The position numbers and the translations under genes were made by a program. This document shows, piece by piece, positions 14,634 through 21,230 of a stretch of DNA of 21,746 nucleotides. The notes beneath the pieces are model-generated. The model was not told the origin of the DNA. It did not search any database and saw nothing but the letters and a program-made list of their open reading frames with translations. Every line of letters starts with the position of its first letter. Position 1 is the first letter of the stretch. Source of the stretch: a virus. Location: IMG/VR virus record IMGVR_UViG_3300025585_000187, positions 1-21,746 of that record; one strand, 5' to 3'.

Positions 14634-14955
14634 CCCGGTTGGTCTTGCGTGTGTGGCATGAATGGCAAAGACATTGGCCTGCAGCAACGTCGTAGCGGCT
14701 CCTGCCGTCCATGCACCGCTCTGTCCCTTCCATCACTGGGGAAACATGGTCAGCGTGGGCTTGCCCCTTTTGTGAGCAGATCACACCGCAGGACTGACAC
14801 TGCCACGCATCACGAGTCAGCACGGCCTGACGCCAGAGGCGGTGCTGCCTTGAGCAATAACCACGGGCTGCCGCGTTGGGCCTGGTGCTGTCGTCTCGCT
14901 GTGGGCGTGACGAACGCAGACGCAGCGGCCTGTGGCATGGGATGCGTTGGGGCAT
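14623..14955 (-). CDS. HNH endonuclease (terminase-associated type)
   Basis: The 110-residue protein has a basic N-terminus, then RGYCSRQHRLWRQAVLTRDA, the usual lead-in of phage HNH nucleases. A zinc site is formed by C53-x2-C56 and C97-x2-C100. The catalytic core has D69-H70 in HADHVSP and the final CHSCHTRKT with H101. Such nucleases are found next to terminase genes in cos-type phages and are needed for terminase DNA cleavage in HK97. Here a ligase gene and about 330 bases separate it from the terminase pair. The ATG overlaps the previous stop by one base (TAATG). A homing-type HNH is a less likely alternative, because it is not inserted in another gene. Confidence 0.9.
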   Translation of the reverse strand: MPQRIPCHRPLRLRSSRPQRDDSTRPNAAARGYCSRQHRLWRQAVLTRDAWQCQSCGVICSQKGQAHADHVSPVMEGTERCMDGRSRYDVAAGQCLCHSCHTRKTNRDGV

Positions 14956-15311
14956 TAGCTCTTCAGCATCACCACGCCAACCGTGCCTGTGCTGTTCGTG
15001 GTGGCCGAGACGATCTTGAGGAACTCGGTGCCAAACACTTCATCGGGCAGGGCATAGGCTCGCCCGTCCGTGCTCGATGCCGACAGGGTGAGATCAGCCA
15101 CGCTGCCGTCCGACTTGTACAGACGGCGGAAGGTTCCGGCCGTGCTGGTGCCAACCCACATCTGGAGCGCGCTGGCGTTGGTGCTCATTGTGCCAAACGA
15201 CACCACAGCACCCGCCACGTCACGCATGTCAAGCGTGGTGGCCGATGCGGTGGCCGTGGCCAGCGTGATGTCAATGTCTCGGTTCTTGCGGCTCAGAATG
15301 TTGTCTGCCAT
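14955..15311 (-). CDS. Beta-rich putative virion protein
   Basis: The 118-residue product begins MADNILSRKNRDIDITLATA and is dominated by Thr, Ala, Ser and Val in alternating strands. The later RRLYKSDGSVADLTL and LPDEVFGTEFLKIVS segments look like strands of a jelly-roll or Ig-like fold. It has no Cys, membrane segment or signal peptide. I do not recognise a named family. Composition resembles phage decoration or tail accessory proteins. It lies between the HNH gene and two genes near a LamG protein, so a virion surface role is plausible but unproven. Confidence 0.6.
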   Translation of the reverse strand: MADNILSRKNRDIDITLATATASATTLDMRDVAGAVVSFGTMSTNASALQMWVGTSTAGTFRRLYKSDGSVADLTLSASSTDGRAYALPDEVFGTEFLKIVSATTNSTGTVGVVMLKS

Positions 15312-15330
15312 TGGTGGCTCCTATGTGTGG

Positions 15331-15621
15331 TTACTGTACGGGAATCTGTGGCAACTCTTGCAGATACGTAACGGCGTCAATCTCTTCAATCGTTCCGCCG
15401 CTGATGAGCAACGTTAGCATCTGGGCCGCTGCCTCGTACTCGCAGAATGCCTCTGATGTTGCAAGCATGATGCGGCCTTGTCTGTCTCGCGGGGCCACGC
15501 TCGCCGGGTCAATGCACGTCAGTGTTTTCGTCTCGGCGTTTGGGTGGCCCCATGCCGCATCAAGTGTGGAGCGGATCTGCTCGTATGCTTCGTCATCGGC
15601 GAGGCAGCGGAAGTATCGCAT
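15331..15621 (-). CDS. Small hypothetical protein downstream of the LamG gene
   Basis: The 96-residue product starts with an ATG placed directly after the previous TAA. It has an N-terminal MRYFRCLADDEAYEQIRSTL, a middle part with CIDPASVAPRDRQGRIML and an acidic helical C-terminus ending LPQIPVQ. It is not membrane-bound or secreted by sequence. I know no family. Close packing with the LamG gene suggests co-expression and perhaps a shared role, such as a chaperone or partner of a surface protein. That is inference. Confidence 0.6.
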   Translation of the reverse strand: MRYFRCLADDEAYEQIRSTLDAAWGHPNAETKTLTCIDPASVAPRDRQGRIMLATSEAFCEYEAAAQMLTLLISGGTIEEIDAVTYLQELPQIPVQ

Positions 15622-16317
15622 TTAGATGCCCCACTTTGCTCGCAGGTAGTTCGTTGCAGCCGTTATATTTGCCGTGGACAACTCAGAAGATGAGAAGATG
15701 GCTTCATACAGCCAGCCCTTGTAATAGGTGCCAAGGTCGTTGAATCCAATCCTGTGATTGGTTCCTGCCGCATAGTCCGCCGCCACATCGTGAGCGGTAG
15801 CGCCGTTGACGTAAACGCGATAGGCAGACGCTGAGGATGTAATAGAAAGCACAGCAGCCGACGCCGTTGGCATCAAAGGAGATGCCACGTTGTTGAACCT
15901 CGTCGCCTTGAAAGCTCCGATGTAAGTGCGGCTTGTTGGGTATGCCCAGAATGCACTGTTGTTCGTGGTTGTGTAAAGGCTGTATTCTGTGTCCGTGTCG
16001 GGCTTAAACGCAAAGATCGCCGTAGCAGCAGCCGGGAAGCTAGCGGACAAATCGCCTATGGTGAATCCGTCATTTACGCCGTCAAAATAGATCGCGTTTT
16101 TTCCGTTTTGAGCCGCTGTCTGATACGCGGGCTGATTGTTGGCCGTTGCTTGCGTGGCTTTGATTGACGACGTGGACGCGCTGCGCCACTCACTCACGCC
16201 AGTTCCGACAGTGACGGTGGATGACTGCGATGCGTCAAGCCAATACACAAGCCCGCTCAACGCCTTCACGTTGAAGCCCGTGGCTCGCGGCCTCAACAGT
16301 CTCGGACTCATCCCCAT
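15622..16317 (-). CDS. LamG/concanavalin-like carbohydrate-binding protein, candidate virion adhesin
   Basis: The 231-residue protein carries one concanavalin-like jelly-roll of the LamG_3 type. The entry VYWLDASQSSTVT is followed by VSEWRSAST and NGKNAIYFDGVND (the FDGVND motif). YRVYVNGATAHDV and the exit WLYEAIFSSSELS complete the fold. The first 15 residues are basic (MSPRLLRPRATGF) with no signal peptide, so it is likely a virion or cytoplasmic protein and not secreted. Domains of this type bind glycans and occur in phage tail fibres or capsid decorations. It could mediate attachment to host or particle surfaces. AGGAG lies 9 bases before the ATG. Confidence 0.8.
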   Translation of the reverse strand: MGMSPRLLRPRATGFNVKALSGLVYWLDASQSSTVTVGTGVSEWRSASTSSIKATQATANNQPAYQTAAQNGKNAIYFDGVNDGFTIGDLSASFPAAATAIFAFKPDTDTEYSLYTTTNNSAFWAYPTSRTYIGAFKATRFNNVASPLMPTASAAVLSITSSASAYRVYVNGATAHDVAADYAAGTNHRIGFNDLGTYYKGWLYEAIFSSSELSTANITAATNYLRAKWGI

Positions 16318-16320
16318 GGC

Positions 16321-16563
16321 TCAGTTCTCCTGGCTTTCGCCGGCTCGAGGCTGGAGGGCGTAGAGCAGTCGCGTCTGCTCGCTCACGGCCTTGCTGATCT
16401 CACGCTGCGTCTCGCTCAGGCTCTTCACGAACGTGCGATGCTCCTCCACCAAGGGAAGCAGCACGTCTTGCCGAAGCACCCAGCCGCAGGCAATCGCTAC
16501 CAAAGTGGGAAATCCCCACCGCTCAATGATGCCATACATGGTTTCCTTCGCAGCGTCAGTCAT
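16321..16563 (-). CDS. Small membrane protein, holin-like candidate
   Basis: The ATG at 16563 overlaps the upstream stop by 8 bases and gives 80 residues. One hydrophobic segment (about residues 18-30, FPTLVAIACGWVL) is followed by a charged helix predicted as coiled coil (HRTFVKSLSETQREISKAV). The layout recalls BhlA/UviB-type small holins, with an N-terminal helix and a charged C-terminal helix. It would insert in the host inner membrane. A holin role is not shown by any specific motif. The next two genes upstream also encode small envelope proteins, which supports a lysis or envelope cassette. Confidence 0.6.
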   Translation of the reverse strand: MTDAAKETMYGIIERWGFPTLVAIACGWVLRQDVLLPLVEEHRTFVKSLSETQREISKAVSEQTRLLYALQPRAGESQEN

Positions 16564-16900
16564 TGCGGGCCTCTTTGGCAATTAGCCGCATCTGGCTGCG
16601 GTTCTCGCTCTTCTCCATCCACCACCGTACAAGAATCTTTACAATCTCTTGCACCAAGGCCGAGAAGATCAGCAGAGTGAAGAAGCCCATCTGCATGTCG
16701 GCACGCACGGCACGCTCGACGGTGCGGGTGTAGTACTTCGCCACCACAGCGGCTTCGGCATCGTCGCACTGCTCAAGCACAGGGATTGGCCAGCCAGAAA
16801 CGGCACGCCGCACGACACGGTCCACAATGCGTCGGCCAGCAATACGCTGAAGCGTAGGCAGGCGATCCCAGACGTGCGTCTCCAAGTCGGTGAGCGTCAT
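16556..16900 (-). CDS. Single-pass membrane protein of unknown function
   Basis: The start at ATG 16900 is fixed by the ATGA overlap with the lipoprotein stop and leaves 114 residues. The N-terminal 65 residues are soluble and basic (RRIVDRVVRRAVSG). A hydrophobic helix at about 71-91 (MGFFTLLIFSALVQEIVKIL) is followed by a charged C-terminus. A two-domain arrangement with a long N-terminal part is not typical for a holin but could fit an antiholin or a holin partner. I recognise no family. Confidence 0.6.
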   Translation of the reverse strand: MTLTDLETHVWDRLPTLQRIAGRRIVDRVVRRAVSGWPIPVLEQCDDAEAAVVAKYYTRTVERAVRADMQMGFFTLLIFSALVQEIVKILVRWWMEKSENRSQMRLIAKEARND

Positions 16901-17136
16901 TTCTTGCCAGTTCCTTTGCACGCAGGGCATTCAAGCACAATGCGGCCATCCCCGATCTTGCCGGTGCCGTCGCAGTTGTCGCACTTATCGCTGGCCGGCG
17001 TAGGGGCAATCTCCTGCCGCAGCTGCGTCACCATGCGGGCCGTCTCGCAGGCCATGTCGGCGGATACGCCGTGGTCATCTGGCAACGTGGCCACGCATCC
17101 GATCACGGCGATGAGCAGGCAGAGCAAATACCTCAC
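16897..17136 (-). CDS. Small putative lipoprotein with a CxxCxGxG zinc knuckle
   Basis: A GTG start overlaps the peptidase stop by 4 bases (GTGA). The 79-residue product starts MRYLLCLLIAVIGCVA, which fits a lipoprotein signal with the lipobox VIGC and Cys14 as the lipidated residue. Near the C-terminus two CxxC pairs (C52/C55 and C70/C73) carry the pattern CxxCxGTGK, the zinc knuckle also seen in DnaJ. It lacks the J domain and other DnaJ parts. The mature protein is likely held at the inner or outer membrane. Its place beside a cysteine peptidase and membrane proteins points to envelope or lysis work. Spanin-like function is only a guess. Confidence 0.7.
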   Translation of the reverse strand: MRYLLCLLIAVIGCVATLPDDHGVSADMACETARMVTQLRQEIAPTPASDKCDNCDGTGKIGDGRIVLECPACKGTGKK

Positions 17137-18047
17137 AGCACACCTCTGAGCCAGTTATCGGGCAGCGTCCTCGGCTTGAATCCGCTGTACCCGGCGAGGG
17201 CGAACGAGTCTTCACCAGGGCCAATCATGCGAGTGAAGTCCTTGGCCTTTACCCAACCGGCAGACCTCTGAAACTGGGCCGGAAGGTTCTTGTCGAATGT
17301 TCCCGTGTAGCAGTCGCCCCACGAGTTGACGACGAGAATCGCAGGCTCTGGATTCCATCGGACGCCTGCTGCCATTTGGCAATGAGCCCACCCGCCCATC
17401 GGCGTCATGTAGCCATCACGCAGCGTCATTGAAAAGCCCATGCCGCTACACAGGGCGACCGGGTAGCCGTTCTGGAGGCTCTTGGCCGTGTCCTCAAACG
17501 ACGTGACGAGTGCCACGCTTTGCACCTTGTGCTCAGCGGCGAACTTCTCCAGCGAGTCTGGCACGCCGTCACGGCCCCACTCACGTTCCCTGGTGCCGCT
17601 GTTGTCCGTGAACTGCTGGCCGTTGTAGGTCACGCCGTAGTGCAGCGTCCCGTACTTCGTGACGGCCTTGGCAGCAGCACCGCCATAGGAACCGTCGCCG
17701 CCGTAGTTCTTCTGCCCACGCACCTCAACTCGGCTGAACCCGTAGACGCTTGCCTCGAGCACCCGCCCGCCATACGTCTCGGCTTCGTTTCGCAGCAGGA
17801 TGTCGCAGGCGGCCAGGATGTCGCAGGAAAGCGCCCAGCCCCATCCAACGCAGGAGCCGATCTTCTGGCTGCCACGCTTCCAATCAGGAGCGACGGACAG
17901 CAACGCCGAACCCAGGAACACGTCCCGGCTTTCGTCTAGTGCGAGATCCGGCCCAGCCTGTGCCAGCGTCGGCTTGGCGAGCGTGGCAAGGAACGCCTCG
18001 GTGCCCTTGCGGTCTGGCTGGTAGCCAAAGAGTGGAACGAAGTCCAT
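17133..18047 (-). CDS. Papain-like (C1 family) cysteine peptidase
   Basis: The 304-residue product shows the papain catalytic quartet in order: Gln61 and Cys66 in GSQKIGSCVGWGWALSCD, His222 in GGWAHCQMAAGV, and Asn241 in ILVVNSWGD, the classic NSWG block. Gln at the oxyanion position precedes Cys by five residues instead of the usual six. Residues 1-55 could be a short propeptide. There is no signal peptide or membrane segment. The family cleaves peptide bonds; the substrate here is unknown. It is next to a lipoprotein gene and three membrane-protein genes, and no amidase, lysozyme or other murein hydrolase is visible in the window. It could serve host proteolysis, virion maturation or lysis. 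Peptidase fold is well supported, role is not. Confidence 0.85.
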   Translation of the reverse strand: MDFVPLFGYQPDRKGTEAFLATLAKPTLAQAGPDLALDESRDVFLGSALLSVAPDWKRGSQKIGSCVGWGWALSCDILAACDILLRNEAETYGGRVLEASVYGFSRVEVRGQKNYGGDGSYGGAAAKAVTKYGTLHYGVTYNGQQFTDNSGTREREWGRDGVPDSLEKFAAEHKVQSVALVTSFEDTAKSLQNGYPVALCSGMGFSMTLRDGYMTPMGGWAHCQMAAGVRWNPEPAILVVNSWGDCYTGTFDKNLPAQFQRSAGWVKAKDFTRMIGPGEDSFALAGYSGFKPRTLPDNWLRGVL

Positions 18048-18050
18048 GCG

Positions 18051-18659
18051 TCAGCCCCCGTTGACGCCGGCCCACGCTACGGCCTTCGCAAATGCGGTGT
18101 AACGGCTTCGCACGTCCGCAGTGACCGGAACCACATCAGTGCCAACGGCATGCCCATATGAGGCCTCTACGGCCTTCCTGAGCGGCTCATTGCTGCCGGG
18201 CTGGTGCTGGCCAATCCGACGCCAGGCGATGTCGAGAGCCAGCGTGGTGAACATCCGCAGCGAGCGGGTATCGGTGAACACAACTTCCGTAGTGACGGCA
18301 TCGCCGGCCACAACCACGGCAGCCTTGGTCCACGTCTGAGCCCATAGCATCCGGTCGCCCATAGGCAACGCCTTGAGAGCCTCGGCCACCGGCTTCACCA
18401 GCTGCTGCATCTCCACGCTCGGAGTCTCCACGTCCACAGTGACGGCGGGAGCCGCCGGAAGCCTTGGCATCGGCACCTTGCCCCAGGCCGCAGCGATCAG
18501 GAGGAGTGCGGCGGCGATTCGGCCGAGGGTGGAACGCTCGGCGTAACAGGCTTCGGCGGCCGTAGAAAGCCAGACAGCGATCCGGTCCCGATACGGGGCG
18601 GCCAGCAGAGCAACCGCCGCCACCACGGCAGCGAGGCGTATGACGGACTCATCGTTCAC
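18051..18659 (-). CDS. Two-helix membrane protein of unknown function
   Basis: I start at GTG 18659, which gives a GTGA overlap with the preceding gene and GGAGG 4 bases upstream. The product has 202 residues. Two hydrophobic segments lie at about 6-21 (VIRLAAVVAAVALLAA) and 45-59 (LGRIAAALLLIAAAW). The remaining 140 residues are soluble. They include a Pro-rich linker, TKAAVVVAGDAVTTEVVF and a C-terminal helix-rich part. I recognise no family. It precedes the papain-like peptidase by 3 bases and may be part of the same envelope or lysis unit; an inner membrane location is likely. Confidence 0.6.
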   Translation of the reverse strand: MNDESVIRLAAVVAAVALLAAPYRDRIAVWLSTAAEACYAERSTLGRIAAALLLIAAAWGKVPMPRLPAAPAVTVDVETPSVEMQQLVKPVAEALKALPMGDRMLWAQTWTKAAVVVAGDAVTTEVVFTDTRSLRMFTTLALDIAWRRIGQHQPGSNEPLRKAVEASYGHAVGTDVVPVTADVRSRYTAFAKAVAWAGVNGG

Positions 18660-18958
18660 CTGGCGGCCTCCACCTGCAGCAGGCACCACCGCACAAGGGC
18701 TTCGCCTTCCTTGGTCTTCAGCAGATCGCCGAGAAGCCGCACCAGTTGGTCATCCACCTTGGCGTCGGTCTTGCTGGCCACCCATTCGGCGGCCTCGCTG
18801 ACGATGACGGCCTTGGCGTACGGATCGGCCGTCTGGGCGAAACGCTGGGCGAATCCGACGAGCGGTGCCCACGTCTGCAGGAGGCGGATCTGGTCCCAGA
18901 TCGACAAGTTGCCGCCGTACTTCTCGAGCTCGGCAGGCGTGGCTTCGTAGTTTGGCAC
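18656..18958 (-). CDS. Small helical hypothetical protein
   Basis: The GTG start has AGGAGG 7 bases upstream, inside the end of the preceding gene. The 100-residue product is all-helical by pattern. It reads SIWDQIRLLQTWAPLVGF, then AVIVSEAAEWVASKTDAKVD and QLVRLLGDLLKTKEGEALVR. It has no membrane segment, signal peptide or zinc site. I recall similar small proteins in phage contigs but no assigned function. Neighbours on both sides are also unknown. Confidence 0.6.
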   Translation of the reverse strand: MPNYEATPAELEKYGGNLSIWDQIRLLQTWAPLVGFAQRFAQTADPYAKAVIVSEAAEWVASKTDAKVDDQLVRLLGDLLKTKEGEALVRWCLLQVEAAR

Positions 18959-18960
18959 GG

Positions 18961-19233
18961 CTAGTCCTCCTCTTCGGAGTCTGCCTCACCGTCGTCGTCC
19001 TCTTGCAGTGGCGTCACATTGACGATCTCGTTGATCCAATCGTAGGCGGCGTCGTAGGCGTCTTTGGCTTCCTCGAATGCGTCCTTGCGATCCAGCCGAA
19101 ATGGCTGCTTGAACACCTCTTCATCCAGCAGTTTCCCGCTGCCGTCCGTGAGGTATATGTAGGCATACAGCTGCCCGTACTCGATGACGATCCGACGCAG
19201 CACGTCCTCTTTGCCCCGTGGTGACAGCGTCAT
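18961..19233 (-). CDS. Small acidic protein
   Basis: ATG 19233 is chosen because GGGAGG lies 7 bases upstream and an ATGA overlap joins it to the previous gene. The 90-residue product has an N-terminal SPRGKEDVLRRIVIEYGQLY. A Tyr/Asp-rich helix (DAYDAAYDWINEIV) and an acidic tail (EDDDGEADSEEED) follow. The strongly acidic C-terminus could mimic DNA or bind a basic protein. I know no family. The position next to a DNA-binding protein is suggestive only. Confidence 0.6.
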   Translation of the reverse strand: MTLSPRGKEDVLRRIVIEYGQLYAYIYLTDGSGKLLDEEVFKQPFRLDRKDAFEEAKDAYDAAYDWINEIVNVTPLQEDDDGEADSEEED

Positions 19234-19604
19234 CGGTTGGCCTCCCACAAGTCAGCGTCGCCGTCGTAGGCGGTGTGCTCTCTCGTCTCACTGTCGAGCG
19301 GGATTCGTTTGAGCGACACCAGCTGCGTCTTCGTCACTCGGCGATCCTCACGCACGTCATCGCTCCACGTCGCCTGAATCTGAATGCAGGCCTGCTGGAT
19401 CTCGGTAGTTGTCGGATCTCGCTGCCGAACAGGCTTCGCCCGCAGCTTCCGGTCGTGCCGTCGTGGCAACTCCCAGACAACCGCCAGGCGGATGACTTGA
19501 TCACGCGAAATAGTCCACCGCTCGCACAGTGCCCGCATCGGCATGTGCGTGGCCCAGTCGGCTCGGAACGCCGTCAGGCTGATGGTTGCGGTGTTGCCTC
19601 GCAC
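19230..19604 (-). CDS. Helix-turn-helix DNA-binding protein (GcrA-like)
   Basis: The start is uncertain. A GTG at 19604 has AGGAGG 4 bases upstream, which gives 124 residues; a TTG at 19622 and an ATG near 19544 are alternatives. The N-terminal block reads WATHMPMRALCERWTISRDQVIRLAVVWELPRRHDR. That is a helix-turn-helix of the GcrA/Sigma70 region 4-like type: a short W-containing helix, a turn, and a recognition helix ending in L-P-R-R. The middle is basic and the C-terminus charged. It probably binds DNA as a transcription regulator, perhaps of the phage genes downstream. The start overlaps the glycosyltransferase end. Confidence 0.7.
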   Translation of the reverse strand: MRGNTATISLTAFRADWATHMPMRALCERWTISRDQVIRLAVVWELPRRHDRKLRAKPVRQRDPTTTEIQQACIQIQATWSDDVREDRRVTKTQLVSLKRIPLDSETREHTAYDGDADLWEANR

Positions 19605-20467
19605 GACTCCTCCTGCAGCCAACTCATCAGCATCCGTTGCGACGGGTTTAGGTACAGATGCTGTCTCGTGGCCTTGGCAATGCTCTGATGAAACGGCACA
19701 TGCTCGCAGTCTGACACGCCGTCATACGTTCCCTTCAGATACGCATCGGTCCGATAGATGCACATGCCGCCGAACGCTGACGAGACGAGCACGGGCGGCG
19801 AGCCAACAGGCGGCAGCCACGAGAAGCCGAAGCCGCCGTACCCGTTCTGATACGTGTCGAAGTAGCAGTTAGCCTGCCCAACGCCACGCAAAGCCCATAG
19901 GTCGTAGTGGCACCACTGAGGGCCACCGCCGAAGTCGTACTGAAACAGGCTGGCACTGGCCATGCCGTAGGAACCTTGCAACTCCACAAGCCAGCCGAGG
20001 CCGTTCAGAAATCCTTCGTCGTTCCAGCCGCCCCATGCGTCGAAGTCGATGACGCAGACGTAGTCGGCGTCCCTGGCACACGCTCGCACCCACCGCTGGC
20101 ATGCGTCTCGGTACTCGGCCAACGCAGTCGTGCGACGGCCGGCGAACTCAGCCCCGAAGTGCCCACGTCCGAGAATCTGATAGTGAAACGTCGCCTGCGG
20201 ATTGTCACGGCAGTAGTCGTGCAGCACCTCGAGCGTCTGATCTTCGCAGTCGTTCGACTCAATGTGCAGCGACCACGAACCGGCGATCTCTTGGAGTTTC
20301 TGGAGCCGTCCTAGGTTGCTGGCGAGCCGCACCGCACAGTTCCGAGCCAGGCCCACGAAGGCAATCTTGGCGTGCCGCAGACGTTCAGTGCCTTCGGCCA
20401 CACGCTCACGGTAGGCATCAATGAACGGCTCATGCGGCAGCCAGAGCCGTGACGGCATGTCAGGCAT
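19574..20467 (-). CDS. Glycosyltransferase, Anp1/GT62-like, with DxD motif
   Basis: The 297-residue product has KIAFVGLARNCAVRLASNLG at about 34-53 and HIESNDCEDQTLEVL at 68-82. The metal site D141-x-D143 lies in VCVIDFDAWGG. These match the core of Anp1-type (GT62-like) enzymes, which usually form mannosyl bonds in fungi but also occur in phages and bacteria. A central QYDFGGGPQWCHYDLWALRG and the downstream SAFGGMCIYRTDAYLKG are the acceptor-side blocks. The ATG overlaps the previous stop by 8 bases, with GAGG 5 bases upstream. The acceptor is unknown; virion or host glycan and modified DNA are possible. Paired with the next gene upstream, it forms a two-gene sugar-transfer unit. Confidence 0.82.
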   Translation of the reverse strand: MPDMPSRLWLPHEPFIDAYRERVAEGTERLRHAKIAFVGLARNCAVRLASNLGRLQKLQEIAGSWSLHIESNDCEDQTLEVLHDYCRDNPQATFHYQILGRGHFGAEFAGRRTTALAEYRDACQRWVRACARDADYVCVIDFDAWGGWNDEGFLNGLGWLVELQGSYGMASASLFQYDFGGGPQWCHYDLWALRGVGQANCYFDTYQNGYGGFGFSWLPPVGSPPVLVSSAFGGMCIYRTDAYLKGTYDGVSDCEHVPFHQSIAKATRQHLYLNPSQRMLMSWLQEESCEATPQPSA

Positions 20468-21230
20468 CGACGCCTCGCTTTCGGCAGATTGCGGCTGCCA
20501 CGTCCTGCGGCACGCCGGCCCGTTTCAGAAACGCCCAGCACTCAACCATGTACCGGCTGGCGTCGTGGCTGTTACGCACTGTTACGCCGTAGCCGGCATC
20601 GTCCTCAGTGAAGATGGCACCAGCCTGCGGCACATAGACGCATCCGCCCATGGCGGCGACGGCCGAGTAGCCGATGGCGTCGGCCCATGGCCCCATCCGC
20701 CAGTATTCAAGATTGCAAAGCCATAGCAGCCAGCTCCACCGGATGGCCGAGCCGATTCCCGTTTCGCACGGCAGCGCGTCGCTGCAGATGTGCTGCTCGG
20801 CCTCTGACGCCGTCATCCGTTTCACTTCTGGAAACGGCATCGGCACGGCGGCGTGAGGATCTTGGCCAGGCTTTCTGACGTAGTACGAATGGAACACGAC
20901 GGCAGCGTTGGGGTGCCGCATCGTGCTCTGCACCACGCCTGGGCAGAGCTCGTCATCGGCAGAAAGCCCGATGACGTGCGAGCCGCCGAAGAACGTGAAC
21001 TGCTCGGCAGCGGCCTGCTCCCAACAAGCAGCCTTTACGGTGTTGCGATGCAGCCAGACGCCGTCGTACGTCATTACCGCAGCATTGGCCACGTCAACGC
21101 TCTCATCGGTGCTGGCGTCATCAATGACGGCAACCTCCACCGGCATCTGGCTGGCCGCTGAGTAGATCGCCGCCGGCAGCGTGGCAGCGTGGTTGCGGTT
21201 TGGTATGTAGACCGAGACGCCGAACTTCAC
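20460..21230 (-). CDS. Glycosyltransferase family 2 protein
   Basis: The 256-residue product is a GT-A enzyme. The opening FGVSVYIPNRNHAATLPAAI is the family 2 start. AVIDDASTDESVDVA has D37/D38 for the nucleotide, and GLSADDELCPG with D92/D93 takes the place of the DxD motif. A C-terminal Trp-rich region (GSAIRWSWLLWLCN) is probably acceptor-binding. There is no membrane helix, so it acts in the cytoplasm. Start is GTG, overlapping the RusA stop by 4 bases. The transferred sugar and acceptor cannot be read. It sits directly next to the Anp1-like enzyme. Confidence 0.88.
   Translation of the reverse strand: MKFGVSVYIPNRNHAATLPAAIYSAASQMPVEVAVIDDASTDESVDVANAAVMTYDGVWLHRNTVKAACWEQAAAEQFTFFGGSHVIGLSADDELCPGVVQSTMRHPNAAVVFHSYYVRKPGQDPHAAVPMPFPEVKRMTASEAEQHICSDALPCETGIGSAIRWSWLLWLCNLEYWRMGPWADAIGYSAVAAMGGCVYVPQAGAIFTEDDAGYGVTVRNSHDASRYMVECWAFLKRAGVPQDVAAAICRKRGVDA

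Noticed and set aside
14649-15371. Plus-strand open frame (240 codons) opposite HNH and the structural gene
   Set aside because: The minus-strand HNH motifs and the TAATG overlap are decisive; the plus frame is low-complexity Arg/Gly/His.
16897-17136. DnaJ-like chaperone
   Set aside because: Only the CxxCxGxG zinc knuckle is shared; the J domain and the other DnaJ regions are missing in this 79-residue lipoprotein.
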